64,000 nt of DNA. It comes from Ceriagrion tenellum (Eukaryota; Arthropoda; Insecta; Odonata; Coenagrionidae). The stretch lies in NCBI GenBank assembly GCA_963169105.1, contig OY720643.1:85667696-85731695 (forward strand), in the 5' to 3' direction. The translations under genes and the position numbers were made by a program. Shown here in pieces: positions 11,469-24,577 of this stretch. The notes beneath the pieces were generated by a model that was not told the origin of the DNA, did not search any database, and saw only the letters and a list, made by a program, of their open reading frames with translations. Position 1 is the first letter of the stretch. Each line of letters opens with the position of its first letter.

Positions 11469-12024
11469 TATTAACAACCTATTACGATGATGAATGTATA
11501 TGCTAATATATATATTATATGCCTCAATATTTAGCTCTTTATTTAGTAGATTTAACTAATATCATTAGAATCAAATTGAGATTTAATAAGTTTTATGAAA
11601 AGATGCTAATGCATTGCCATTAAAGCGTAAACTTTTAATTATTATGCCAATGTATACTCGTTAAATGACCTAAGACCTCACAATATTTTTACATTTTCGT
11701 TAGAGGAAATCTTACTTCATTATGTATGTTCATATCAAGGTGAATGTATTTTAATTATTAATTCTTTATTATCATTATGTATGTTAATATCAAAAATGAA
11801 AATTTCCATACCCAAATCACACAAGTATGGCATAATTGAAAATAGAATTTTTCATCCTCAATTCACTTGATTGTGCATGTGTAAACGCCCATGTTTGGTG
11901 ACCTGCGTTTAAATTCCTTGGAGTTGCCTTTGGATACTGTTAACTCTATGAAATCGAAGCACATTGGCGAGCATTGATTTGCCAGTGTCCTACGGTGAAA
12001 CCTTTGTGGTAGTGACTCGTTTTT
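11469..12024. other. No gene recognised
   Basis: AT-rich non-coding DNA; nothing supported. Confidence 0.5.
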
Positions 12025-12425
12025 CGTGATTGATTGGAATGGAACTCGAACCATGAGCGTGTTCTCTCCTTTCGGATGAACTGGGTGGGAAATAGGTGTT
12101 TCGGGAGATCTGCCGAGGCGCGGCGTTGGAATCAATTCGCTTTCGCAACGCTTTTGGGGCGACTGCGATCAAAGCGGTTGAAGGAATTGGAACTCGGGTC
12201 GGGAGTGATTGGGTCGGGCGGACGGTAGGGACTCTCTCTAAGGGCTGATACCATTGTTTCGCCGGGAATGAAGCCGTGGAACGGTAAGCGCGGGCTAAAG
12301 ATTCGTCCGCTTTTTTTTCGTTTTATTTTTTTTCTTTATTTTTCTTGATTGAAGCGAGGCGCGGACGGCTTTAAGTACAAGTGGTCAATGGTGTACGGCA
12401 TTCCGCGTCTAATCGGAGAGCTTTT
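12025..12425. promoter_or_regulatory. CpG-rich GC patch
   Basis: Many CpG steps (GCCGAGGCGCGGCGTTGG, GGTCGGGCGGACGG, AGCGAGGCGCGGACGG) interrupted by a T-rich run near 12310-12345. Short open frames on both strands have no recognised domain. Possible conserved non-coding element or promoter; function unproven. Confidence 0.25.
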
Positions 12426-15400
12426 GGGTTGCTAGGCTGCCGTGATACATGTGCCGTGGTTACGATGCAATTCTTTTCTCTTGCTACAAGCATCAATTTA
12501 CGGTCACCGGTATCGCACACGAACTTTCATAATGTGGAATTTTTGTAAAACAAAGCGGCAGGGAATTTTAATTGTAAATGTGAATAACGTATCAATCCGC
12601 GATATGATTACCGGTATAGTTGAATTACTTTAATTTAAGGCGATATGATATACTAATTTTTAAAAGCATTTTTAGCCTGTAGAAAAACTATTTTCTGATT
12701 GATGGTATATACTTTTACCAAATAGATTCACCTTGCTGTATCTTTTTAAAACAAGTATTTTATGAGTATAACTTTACACAAACATTCAATAACGTTTTGA
12801 TCTTACAAATTTATGAGCGTTGCATAAATTGTGACATTACCTTAAAGGCAATTGCCTCTTTTTTAATGTAAAAAATTGTTAAAATAAGCCAATAAGCCCA
12901 TTTTATGCGCATTTGGCTTTATTTGTAGATAATAAGAGATGTGACTAGTTGAAAATCCCTTTGCAAAAGAAGTCTTAGCATGGGCTAAATTGTTATTTAC
13001 GGGAGTTAAAACGATTATGTTAAATGAAGTATTTAGGGTCTACATTCCAGCCTTTACTTAGTGGAATTAGGAAGTCATGCACTATTGTCAATGCTTACAT
13101 TCTGAATTGGTTAAAATGGCATGAAGATGAGGTAAAGCCTGTGCCACGTACGATTTTAATGTATACGCATTCCTCAGTTTTTACCTAACACACGTCTAAA
13201 CTCTTCCTTGGTAGCCACCGCGTATGCAAGTGGCAGGGGATGCTTGACCTCCGGCCAATAAATAGGAAAATGAGGAAGGGAAGAGGGAAAGGATGAATAG
13301 TGAATAGTAAAATTTATGCTCAAAACAAACCCCAATATAGACATGCAACCGGCTGAGTAGGCATATCCGGCATTGATCTAATCTGCTTCGTCACAAGGTA
13401 AACTACAAGAGAAAGGATGAGTTTGCGTAACAAATTAGCACTTTAAATCGATATTCACACTTATCCTCCCCTGTATTTTGATACCAATATACATTAATGC
13501 TTTGTGTCGTGTTGATTATTTCCAGCATTTATCATCATCACCTTTTTATGTGGAGGATCGACTACAGTGGGGTATCGGGTCGGTCCATGGCAATTTTGCT
13601 TCGCCGCGTGTGGAGGAAACGTGCTAATTTATATTCATTGCTGTCCGCTATTGTGTGTGCTCTAAGCTTGCCGAAGTAGGCATGTTGAAATATCGTTATA
13701 CACTCGCTACGTAATGGGGGTATATCTAAGGGTGTGACACATATAGCCCCTTTCAGGGTTCATGCGACTGGTGCCGAAGAGTGGTGCTGCGTCCTAAGTG
13801 GATGGTTTTAGGGAAACCATCGCCGTGGTGTGAGGGTATCGGGAAATTGAAGTGTGAGGGAGGGACCCTTTGTCGGAGGCGACGACTGAACAAGGGAGGT
13901 TTTAGAGTGAGGAGGGTTGCTGCAGAGGGAATTGACGGTGAGTTAACGAAGATTTAGGGCCGGCTGTGTAGCAAGGCAACGCGGAATGGCGTCACTTGTC
14001 GTCGACGGCTGGAGGTGTTTGAGCGCCCGGTGTCATGAGAGGCCCCTCGTGGGCCTTTTGTTGACTAACCTCATCGATTCACGGTCCTGTCTGTGCGCGT
14101 GAAAATTCTCTCTCCGTGCCTCTCTCACCATTTCGAGTCCAGTCCGTCTGGGCCCGATGAATTGCCTCGACCACGCCCGCAAGAAATTTCCCCACTTGCG
14201 GACAATCCTCCACTCTTCCTCGTAATGGATTTTTTATGTCCCAACTGCTTAAAAGGGGATTAATGAAAATGCAAAAAGAAGATAAAACATAACACTTGGA
14301 ATGGTTCCAGGGAAAATTAAATCGTGTAAATTCTTAGAGAGTTAAATGTAGGAATGCAACACGTACCGTTAATCTCCCTTTCTTTTTTTCCCCGTAGCAG
14401 CTTACCTTAATATTTTTACAAGTCCGTATTCTTTGTGTTATAGTACAATATCAATTCCTCGAGTCCCGTTTATCAAATGTACTTACAATTCAAGGGAATA
14501 GTAATTATATTGTGCCGGTACTAGGCCATTAAGCAAATTCCGTAATCTGGCAGTGGATAATTTTCAGATTTTCCAAAGATATCGAGAATCCAGATAGACG
14601 TCTGTGCGGAAAAGAGTAATATTTTCATTTACATTATCCATTTGTGTGATACGAGTTATTAATTACCGAGGCGGCCTACGACCAAATCACCTTGGCCAAT
14701 TAAGAATACACAGACATGATATCGGGATTCTAGACAGGGCGATGAAGAATGGAAATGGCGAGATATTGGTTTGGAAGTTTAAAATATGTCACGGTAATTG
14801 TTATATAAAAATGCGGTTAATCGGTACTATTGGCATAGTTATTATTTACAATATTCATAAATATGGTCACAATATAGGAAATAACTAATAAAAGTTCAAT
14901 GGAAAAAATCCTGTATCCGTCAAAAACATTACCGTGTTTTGTTTCTATCATATGTGAAATATTGACAGATTGAATAATTAAACATTACAGTTATAAATAC
15001 TTTGGGTAAACTTTCAATTCAGATGAGGCAAAAAATCGCGCACGTCACTCGGGAAAGAAGTAGAACTTCGCAAGCTGCGTTTTAACCACCCAACATGAAG
15101 GCGTGATTTGCGATACCACGCGGGTCGCCAAGCCCGACTTCCTGCTTAGTTAATTAATGTTCTATTGTCTTTACGCTCATTGTATTTTGAGTCTGCTTGA
15201 ACTTGGCATCTGTAGCTATAGAAAATGTTTTAATTGGATATATATTCAGGTTGAGACTGCTATGTGTTTTTGGAAAAGACAAAGTACGCTTTGAAAATTG
15301 TGTTGGGTGATTTGGTTCTCTTGATATCACTAATGCTCTGATTGTACTTTATTCATTTAATAACCTAGGTCTCAGAATTATTTGAAGGGATTATTTTAGC

Positions 15401-16640
15401 ATCCTACCTTGCTGTGATGATTCCAAAATTGTCATCAAAGATCAGGGGGTTATTATTCGTTTTGTAATTTATGAATGCTTATTCATTCCGTCATTCTCAG
15501 TAGAAATTTCAACGGTTCGAGCGGCAGTACCAACGTACAGTCCACAAACTTGCATGTCAGCATTTAGTAGAGATCTTATGGCTCTATTTGATCTATTTAT
15601 TTGTAAGTGAATTATTAGATAAAATTGTAACATTTAATTTTCCGCCGTCATTTTTGGAGATTAAAATGAAATATTTTAAGTATTGAGGCTGGTGGCACAT
15701 CGGGGAGGAAATTATTTGGGCAAAGGCTGTTTTTATTTTGACTGCACAGATTCATTTGATTCCTGAATATTTTTGCTTGTGAGTTGACGTTGAGCTCCGG
15801 AGAAATAACGAGCCTGTGCGTGACATATTTTGGGATATTTTTAGAAAAATGAGGTGGGTGGGAACCGAAATGGAAAGTATGTTTCGTCCTGGTTTTAACA
15901 TTTTCCTGGGATAAAATTACTTTCATATGAACGGCAGTGAGAGCCAAGTGAAAGGTGTTTTGCGCCAGGTGCGGGGAATGTCAAAAGTCAGAAGGTACTC
16001 TTATTCGGATTGGCATAGGTGATACTAAGGTGACTTGAATTAATAATTCTGTATGAATCGTATTGTAATACCGGAACGTATGTTGCCCCTTCGGGCCTAA
16101 TGAAATTTCTCATTTTTTATTGTAAAAATATGTCTCTCTACGGAATGATCTTAATGTAGCTGTATGTAAGAAACGGTGAAAGGCAGTGTATGCATCTGGG
16201 ATAGAAGAATGTTAATAATGAATGAATGGCCATGAAAATAAGTGCAGAATTTTCATGGATATTGGTTTGGAAAGAACCAGTTTAAAGAAGAGAAATTCGA
16301 TCAGTTGCTTTGAAAGTTAGGTATCAAAAAGAATTTACTGCGTGAAAATCTAATTATAAGCCTAGTTTTTACAGTAAGTATATATATATTCGTATTAACT
16401 ATCACATTTTTATGAGACTCAAATTCAAAAGTTATCGTTCGCTGGCAATCTGAATTCAAAGGAGGTTAAAAAATCTGGAAATTTGACTTCCAAAACAACC
16501 AAACTAGTATTTCCTTTAATACTTACGAATTTAAGGTGGCTAAATGAAATATTTTATTGCATTTTTCATTGATACGATCAAGAAAATGGCTCGTTTAGCA
16601 TAGGTATCGTAATCCAAACTGCAATGAGGTGAATATGAGG
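12426..16640. other. No gene recognised; second GC patch at 13740-14150
   Basis: Mostly AT-rich. The 13740-14150 portion is GC/CpG-rich (GGAGGCGACGACTGAAC, GTCGTCGACGGCTGG) with a small stem AGGCCCCTCGTGGGCCT at 14040-14056. No element or exon recognised. Confidence 0.45.
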
Positions 16641-16644
16641 GCGT

Positions 16645-17322
16645 ATCCGTGTTGTAAATTGACACCCACGCTCAACTCAAGTTAGAGAGCTCACTCAAAT
16701 ATGAGATTGGTGACTTCTTGGGCTGCGTAGCGTTCCCTAATTTTGGACCTTACGTTTATGTTGACGCAAAGTACGCTATTTTATGACACCCATATGTCGA
16801 CACGCTCCTGAGAATTCATCTTGAAAGTGTTATGTGAATCTTGTATCTGTTCAGTCGTCAGAGACAATTGTAGACAATGAGAGTTGTTATCAAGTGACGC
16901 CCACGCTCAGCTCAAGTATGAGAGCTCACTCAAATGAACAATAGGTGACTACTTGGATTGAGTGGCGTTCCCTAAAATAACCCTTACGATTAAGTTGACG
17001 TAAACGTGGTATTTTATGACACCCATGTTTCGGCATGCTCGTGACAATACATCTTGAAAATGTTATATGAATCTTGAATCTGTTCAGTCGTCAAAGACAA
17101 TGGTAGACAATGAAAGCTGTTTTCAAGCGGCACCCACACTCAACTCAAGTATAGGATTTCACTCAAACGAGAGGTAAGAGACTACTTGGATGGAGTGGCG
17201 TTCACTAATATGGTCCTTACGATGATGTTGACGTGAATTGCGGTATTTTACGATATGCGTATTTCGACATGTAATCTTGTATCGTATCAGAGCTAATAGA
17301 TAATGATAGACTATTAGAGTTG
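16645..17322. repeat. Tandem array, unit about 235 bp, close to three copies
   Basis: Copies start near CACCCACGCTCAACTCAAG at 16663, CGCCCACGCTCAGCTCAAG at 16898 and CACCCACACTCAACTCAAG at 17131, giving spacings of 235 and 233. Shared blocks include GAGCTCACTCAAAT, GTGACT..TTGG, GTAGCGTTCCCTAA or GTGGCGTTCCCTAA, TTACG..TTGACG, ATTTTATGACACCCAT, ATCTGTTCAGTCGTC and AGACAATG. The copies differ by scattered substitutions and the third lacks part of its 3' half. No open frame is preserved, so this is satellite-like DNA. The array ends where the hammerhead-like hairpin region begins. Confidence 0.9.
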
Positions 17323-17365
17323 TAGGAAACCAAAATGTGTCCTCCGCCGATGTATTATTGAGAGT

Positions 17366-17457
17366 ATAACAGGTTTCGGACGATACGCCATCATCAGGTA
17401 CACTTTATCTGTGTACTTGTGTATCTGATCTACCGAAGTGTACCTGATGATGGCGTA
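17366..17457. mobile_element. Hairpin C with hammerhead-like core on the minus strand
   Basis: Perfect 22-base inverted arms: the right arm AAGTGTACCTGATGATGGCG plus TA (17436-17457) is the exact reverse complement of 17384-17405, with a 30-base loop between. On the minus strand, CTGATGA (17391-17397) is followed by a region that can close GG with CC, then GAAAC (17373-17377) and CTGTT. On the + strand the right arm has CTGATGATGGCG but the GAAAC part has decayed. Outside the core the arms no longer match. Confidence 0.6.
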
Positions 17458-18700
17458 ACCGTTAGACAAAAAGTTGGGTTAACTAGTGTCGAACTTCCAC
17501 CAAGTAAAACCTTCAACATTTGACTATTAGTTGCGTTCAAGCGGATGCCTTATAAAAAGAGCGATAGATTGTTAATTAATTTGTAATTATGCATCATGAC
17601 TTTTCACCATGACTACTGCGTTCCTCTATATTTCAAAACAAAGGCCTATTCATACTTGGTGATATTCACCTTATGTAACCATTAACATTTGACTTGGCGG
17701 ATATGAGTGATTGATTCAAAGGAAACCGAATTGTTTTGGGGCGGTTCTAATGAAGGAAGAAGCCAGTAACCCATTAAAATTAAACATCCCAGCTTGGTCA
17801 GTAGCTTCCCGCACTCCAAAAGTACTGAATACTCTTTCCAATATCGAAAAAAGGATCGCACAATTGAGGATAGGGCATTCCCTATCACCCTTGTCTTTCT
17901 CTTCGCCGAGGAGGAAACATCCCCATAGCGAACTGCCCCCTCAGCAAACGACATCTCCTGATGGAATGTGACGAATCTCAGTGTGAGCTTAACAGGCTGC
18001 AGTACAGTGGAGACATTTGGCCCATCCTAGGCGATGATTCAATTGCCCGTAGCCTTGTTTTAGTATTTCTGAATAAAAATTGTCTTTTTTATAGTACTTT
18101 AAGGACGGGACAATAAATTGCCTTTATTATAAGTAGTGCTTTAGGATGGAACAATGCTTTGGATTTGACTTTAGGATTCATTACCTAAACTTTATTTCAT
18201 CACCGAGTGCTGCGACTCTTTTGTTCTCCATGAATATGACGTGCTGTGGAGTAAAATGACCGTGTCGCCGAAGCACCCAAAATAATAAAAACCTATCATG
18301 AAAAAGAAAAAGGCGTCTACAGCGTAAGAAATGCCAGCTGGCCGTTACCTGTAACTCTGAAAAAGTGATCAGGCCAACCCAAGGAGGAGAGTCCTCTACA
18401 CTTCTTCAAGCACAAAGCTTGAGCCTCTTTACTCACCAGATGGCGATCCACCGATCCAGGTACCAGTACTACACGAGGAAGCGATTGCCCGTGTACGGTT
18501 ATTCCCTCTGGGCTCCAAGGTTCACGCCACGACAAGGCAGTGGCTGGTAGCTGGCAAGCACTTGGTTAATCTGGCTTCAACCGGGATCCACACGCCTCAG
18601 TCTTTCCTGAGCAGGATTTTGCTTCGCCTTGGCGCTCAACCCTTACCATAATCAAATATAAATAATTTTCGATTAGACAGTTTGACTATAGTGTAGTGAA
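17458..18700. other. No gene recognised
   Basis: Two GC-richer patches (17700-17970 and 18310-18640) give short overlapping open frames on both strands without known domains. No element boundary could be drawn. Confidence 0.45.
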
Positions 18701-18847
18701 AACAGCAGCCACACTTTTCCACGAATTTTGAACAACAATTACAGCGCGTTTGAACTCAAGAGTCATCATTGCCTCTTGTACCTGATAATGACTGTCTAAC
18801 ACGTTGCAATTGCTCCTAAAATGTGTGGAAAAGTGCGATTGTTGTTC
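18701..18847. mobile_element. Fold-back element D, degenerate hammerhead-like centre
   Basis: The left arm (18701-18769) contains CACACTTTTCCACGAATTTT and ACAACAATTACAGCGCG. The right arm (18781-18847) reads in reverse complement as CGCACTTTTCCACACATTTT and GCAATTGCAACGTG. The minus-strand reading of the left arm is TGATGACTCTTGAGTTCAAA then CGCG, a hammerhead-like core with a CTC/GAG stem and one change from GAAACGCG. The right arm carries CTGATAATGACTGT. Same general architecture as the other fold-backs, but with different arm sequence. Confidence 0.55.
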
Positions 18848-19377
18848 CCATTATGATGAACTCGCACTCATTATGCCTGAGCCTGCAGAACGTTTTTTGT
18901 ATATAATGTGCTCTGTAAATATTCGTTGGTTGGCTCTTTAATTTTGGCAGGCGATCAAACACTAAGGTTTGTTGCACCATGAAGAACATAACATATCAGA
19001 GGGGAAGGGAAGAGATGGGGTAAGGATGTTGAGAAACTCGGCTTTGGCCTTCGCCCACTTATAAAGAAAGGCACACAGAGCACTGAGGTCTAATTTCCCA
19101 GACATCGCGTAAAGTACTGTGACTAAAATGCTCTACAAATGATATCTAAGCAAAAAACGGAGATCCTCCGAAAAATGTTTGAGGGAGCTAGAAATGACAC
19201 CGGGCTCTCGCACTCGGGAAGGGAATTCAATAACCTCTACACATATTGTCATGCAAAAACAAATGAATCAAACTAATTCTTGCCACCATACCTATTTACC
19301 TCCTATTTTTGCTTTCGCTGTTGTAGATTAAATATTGTCAGTAGTTTACATTGACTACACCCAATGTTCTCCTAAAA
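18848..19377. other. No gene recognised
   Basis: Nothing recognised. A stretch with GGAGATCCTCCG (19160-19171), an internal palindrome, looks like generic non-coding DNA. Confidence 0.45.
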
Positions 19378-20009
19378 GGAATCCTATTATTTGGAAGAGA
19401 GAAACTGAATGTTGTAGAAGTCACACAGAGAGGAGGGAAATTAGTACAAGTGGATCCCTTCTCCAATCTCGGAAGTACTATTACGTGGGACGAAAGAAGT
19501 GCAAAGTACATCTTTTAGTGAATAGCCCGAGCTTAGAACTCGTTCATGGGAAAGGGACAACTGCTGTGTTTAAAAAGATAGGAATAAAAACCAGGAAACA
19601 GTATGTAAAAGTATTCATGTGGAGCGTGGCACTCTATGGTTCGGGAGCATCGACCATTGGAAAAGCTGACCAGAAATGACTAGAAGCCTTTGATACCTGG
19701 TGTTCGACGATGATGCTGAAGATAAAAAGGACGGACAAAATAAAAAAGAATGAAGTGTGCAGAAGAGTAGAAGAGAAAATGACCGTACGGAACACCCTAC
19801 AGAAATGAATCAGATGTATAGGACACACTCGGACACACAATGGATTTGAGAAGAACATAATTGATGGTAAAATAGAGGAAAAAGTTCCCAGAAGTAAGTT
19901 CATGGGCCGAATAAGGAGAAAATTACACAGGAAGAGATATCAGGAGGCAAGGGAGCATGCATTAGAAAGGGAAGTGTGAAGGACTGCAGTCTTGCAATCT
20001 TTGAATTGA
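19378..20009 (+). pseudogene. LINE family 2 reverse transcriptase C-terminal half, decayed
   Basis: The best-preserved LINE remnant here. A first frame (19378-19517) reads LLFGREKLNVVEVTQ, then VDPFSNLGSTITWD, the post-catalytic YLGS region. After a frame change, a second frame (to 20009) carries KVFMWSVALYGSGAST (Y-G-S/E motif), LEAFDTWC, MLKIKRTDKIKKNEV, IRCIGHT and KFMGRIRRKLHRKRYQ. In-frame stops at 19677, in the GHT region and near the end, plus the frame change, mark it as dead. It is 5' truncated: no endonuclease and no YxDD motif. Its 3' end has ATTGAACGACCA, matching the terminus seen in the minus-strand copies at 33360, 42905 and 46285. The clade is uncertain; the tail style is common in insect LINEs. 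Confidence 0.8.
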
Positions 20010-23000
20010 ACGACCACTGTTGATTGAAGATGTAGTTCTCCTACTCTTAATGGCTAAAGATGTATCGAATAATGCAATGGCGCATAACGGGTATGAAAAG
20101 TTTTAATTCTGTTTGGATACGTCTCCTCGATAAACATAAAAATGAGATAAGAAGATAAATAATTTTCCTCGACGAGCACCTACCCCACCAGTTTCAAAAC
20201 AACGTATACATCACAGTGTGATTTACGAATTACGTGGGTGGTAGAAGCGACAGAAGGCAATTGCTGGTGGGAGAGGATCGAGGTGGTTTTAAATGAGGCG
20301 GGTGCCAGGCCACTCCCTCAGCACACTAAACCTCTCAGTTGTGCAGGATGAATCTCCACCCCCGCATCTCCAACCATGCTACAGCCTCACTATAGTACAC
20401 CACCCCCCACCGACCCATCACCCGCTTAGCCCCCCAGATACTCCGCGCCCTCCCCATAGGAATGGGATACCAAGCCGGGCGATTAATCTCAAGGAGCGGT
20501 GATTAAAAGCACTGCCGTGGCTCCTTGCCAGTGTTTCTCGAAAGGGAAGAGGAAGAAAGCGAGATTGGGTGCCGTGGAGAGAGAGAGGAAGAGATGGAGA
20601 GAGGACATAAGAGAATGAAGAGGAGGATTGAGTGAAAGGTGTGGGAGAGGTTTGGACGAGGACGTGTTCTGGCGAAGCCTTCAGGGTTTGAGAGCCTCCC
20701 CCCCCTCTCCTGCATGTAAGTGTATGTGAGCTTGCATGTATGTTTTCCTTCCCGTATACGAGAGGGCGTGGATCGCGAGAGTATGCGTGTGTGTGAAGTG
20801 CTGTTCGAATTCGACACGGCGCTCAGGGCCGTGAGGATGTTGGATGTGTGCGAGCCCCCCCCCCCTCCCCCCACATCCATTGCCTCCCGACACCCCACCT
20901 GCATTTCGGTGTTTGTATTCGATGTCGCACACTCTTGAGGCACGTGTGCCGGATTTACCGGAGACGGTGTTAAATGGATAACACGGGCTGAAGTGGGAGG
21001 GAGTCGGTTGGTTTTGGTTTTGGGAAGGGAGGCAAGTGGGGAGCAGGTGGGGAAAAAAGTGAGCTTGACGTCTGGCGGGCCATATTCCCTTCACGACACG
21101 GCTGCCTGTGGGTACTTTCTCTTCGCCTTGTCTACCTCGAGGCGGGCTGTGCGAATCAGCCCTCGGGAAAGATTCACGTGTGCGACGGAGACCCCGTGCT
21201 CAGGGTCCATTTTTATTAATATGTTCTGGGGTTTTTTCTCTACTAAACTAGCATTGAATGCTACAAAAATGAGCGAATTGTGAAATAAAGAGTTGAATAC
21301 GCGGCTGACTGACCCTTGATAAATTTGGGACGAGATGGAAAATCATGGTGTAATAACCGGTGTCCAACATGGAAGTACCCTTGGTTTCCTGCTATTCCCT
21401 ATAAAGAACAGCGAGATTTAACTCTGGTGTCAATTGAAATCACATCAGTGGCATATGACACGTTGATCCATATATTCTACGGTAATGAACGTAAAAGATT
21501 ATTCATTTGATATCTTGTTGGGGTCTCGAGATTATAATTATCCTGGTAAGGAACTTATTAAAAAAGGGATGATATAACTACCAGAGTTACCAACTTTGGG
21601 GATAACTTGAAACGTATGTAATATAGTATGTATGGGTGTAACTGTATCTTCGGATCTATCGTAGGGAATTGGGGTTAGAATAATTTCCGTACTGCAATCA
21701 AAAGACCGCCTATTGTTTGGTAAACTTTGGGTACCTCCCATAGCTCCGGCTAATAGTCAAACTCAATTTATAGTCTATAGCACTGTCAAAATGTCGGAAT
21801 ACATATTTTATTATTTTAGGCAAATTCATCGTTCATTTTTTCTTTTCTTCAAAATTCTCGTGCTATCTCAAGGTCTAGAGATACCGCCAACTTTTTCATT
21901 GCTAGTGGTTGTTGCGTCCTTAATTTTCACCGGAGTACTTTGATAATTAGGGCAAAAAAATGCATTTAAATTTTGTGCTAAAGACTTATTTCAAATTAAT
22001 ATTTTGTGCTTGAAACTCTAAATTGGAAAGTTTAAGCGACTGTCTAAATATATGCATTGCATTTTCTATCACTTATTGCCACCTTGCAATTCTTACCAAC
22101 CATTCTGTTTATTTACTGGATGTTTTACGATGTAGGACGCAAACGAGATAATTTCTCGTCCATTAGAGATTTGTGAGTTAATCTTTTTTCCCCGTGTGGT
22201 CGCTTATGAAGCAGTTTAACCTCGAGGTTGAGCAGCCGGGAGTGAGGGAGAATCGATCGGACATATTTAAAGAGGCACTCGTACGAAAAGATCCCGGTTT
22301 TTTCATAGGTCTGAGAATGATGAATACACATAAAAGCTAACCTAACTGCGAAGCGTTTAATTTACGTGACGGTGTTATCTTCTCGCTTGAAAATTTCCAC
22401 ATGTAATTGCTATAAAATCATGCCAAATTATCCTACAAATTGCTTCACTCCGTGCACGTGCAAGAGAACTTTTGTGCTGATTAGAAGATGCTTTGCTCGA
22501 AGCCTGCTGAGGTTATGAACATTTTGCCATTAGTTCTGTGGAATATACGATGATTTATTATCGAGAAATGATCCATTTATGTAATGTTACACGAATATAG
22601 GTGCTGATTAGGTTTGTAACCATAAAAGGCATAATTTTACGACCTTCGTGATTGAAATAGACCCTTTGTATGAGGACTGCCTTGCATATGGTGGTTGTGA
22701 CGTTGGGTTATTTGAAAGTTTTTCCTCAGGCCTTGAGAATTAAACTTGTAAAGCACTAAATTAATTTTTTAATAAACTTCAGACATAAAATGAGCTGTGT
22801 ATTTTGAAATCATGTCTACATTTAGAATATTAAATCCCATATTTTATTTTTATTACTTATTTTCACTTCCTCTGAGAAACAATAACTATTAAAATTGACA
22901 AGTAATCATAACATTGCATCTGAGAATAACTCAACTTCCATCTAACAGCTTTAATTTACATTTCCTTGTTGTTGAGAAAAGAGCCATTAAGTAACCATTT

Positions 23001-24577
23001 TAGTTTGCCACATTCTTCCCCTTTTTCCAGTTGATCCAAATAATACACAGATGCAGTAGCCAAATTTTGAACTTTTTGTTCTAGAGACCTTGGTTATGTC
23101 TACTTCAATATAATTTTGTCAAGTAGTAGTAGCGCAAATAACCGAAACGAAAAGTGCGTGTGCGAAATATTTATTTACCTACAGTGTACCTGAAGACAAT
23201 GCTTAGATGCCGAAAAAAGTATTATTATATGATTTGTTGAGAACTGGATCAAGTTTTCATTTGTTAAAACCTCGTTCGACGTGGCCTAATCGGCTCTAAA
23301 CATTGCAAACGTTAAAATGGAAGAGCCAGAGGATATTAGCTCATTCACAAGCAAGGAACAAACAAATCTTCTTATTCGGTACCCCGCTATCTTTGCGCTT
23401 TTGGAGATGAAGGAGTTGTTTCCGGACCGCGATGAATAAGACGCAACCAAAAGCAGCGATCCTCAAACCACTTCGGCGACTAAAGTGGAATTCTACTTCC
23501 CTCTAAGTGCTCCCTCACCCCCTTCATATTTTTGTGCTCAAGTCATCAGGAAACGGAGGAAAAAAATGTGTTGGGTGAAATATTCGTTGCATCGAAAAAG
23601 GGGATACAGGGAGGAGGGAAGGCTCCTTCTTGGGGTTGCTCGCCTTCCTCAAGTTCCATCTTACCCCTTCCATCTCTACGGTCTTGTTAGGTGACGATAG
23701 CGGGTTGGAGAGTTGGGAAATGGTGGCTGCAGAAAACCACCATGAAATTATTTAAATAATTTTTTGACTCGGATGCTCATGTACAGGCTAAGCAAAGGAG
23801 ATTGAGAGGCATGAGATGGGCTGGGGCAGTGTGCACTTGTGGGTTGGGTGGTTAGTGAATGAGGCTAGCGTAGGGTGGCGGATACTTCACGAAATGTTGG
23901 CGGGAAAAACTATGGTTTGACTATGTCAGGGACACAGTCAAAGGTTTTCCGAAATCACGTCTACGTTAGCGGGCAAATGTCTCTTATCCGTTGGAGACTG
24001 TTAGCTACTGAGTGAAATAAAGATGTCTCTATAATGGTGAGAATAAAAACTGTAGTGAATTTCCACACACTTTCTATTCGCAACTACCGACAGTGCTTCC
24101 AAAACTTAGTTTAATTTAAAAAAAAGATTCCTCAAGGATCTTGCAAATGGAACTAAACGTTAAAAGAAGTCGGTAAATATCCAATGTGTAAGGAATTTTA
24201 CTCCAGAATTTTATTCTCATCATTGTGGAGATCGAATTTTTCGGCATAATTACGCCTGAAAGACGAATATTCGAGTAATTCAAAGAGTTGACGTTAGCTT
24301 TATTAGAAGTGGACTCAAATGACCGACTTGCCCTGACAAAACGTCCAGTAACCTGCTGCTAATTAGAATTCTTATTTGTCAGCAGTCACGACAGTTGTTG
24401 TTTTACTCGTTGAACTCGTCCAAAAAATCTATTTTCGAAATTTTCACATGCAAATATCAAATTTTCTATTTGGTTTGCTATAAATCATGATTCATATCCT
24501 CATCATTTAACTGAAAAATATGATAAACCATACTAAGAGGTGAGTTAATTATATAGGGCTCGAAGTACGACATTTTT
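20010..24577. other. No gene; low-complexity tracts
   Basis: Purine-rich at 20555-20660 (GAGAGAGAGAGGAAGAG style) and with a long C run at about 20855-20876. The open frames here are low complexity (Pro/Ser/Gly/His runs) and antisense to each other. The rest is AT-rich with no supported gene. Confidence 0.5.
23189..23216 (+). ncRNA. Possible solo hammerhead-like remnant (weak)
   Basis: CCTGAAGACAATGC, then TTAGATGCCGAAAA, has the order core-stem-GAAA seen in the fold-back centres, with a possible TGC/GCC partial stem, but no cleavage triplet and no inverted arm nearby. Confidence 0.12.

Noticed and set aside
18317..18640. GC-richer stretch as a gene or SINE
   Set aside because: Short frames on both strands without domains; no B box or A tail found.
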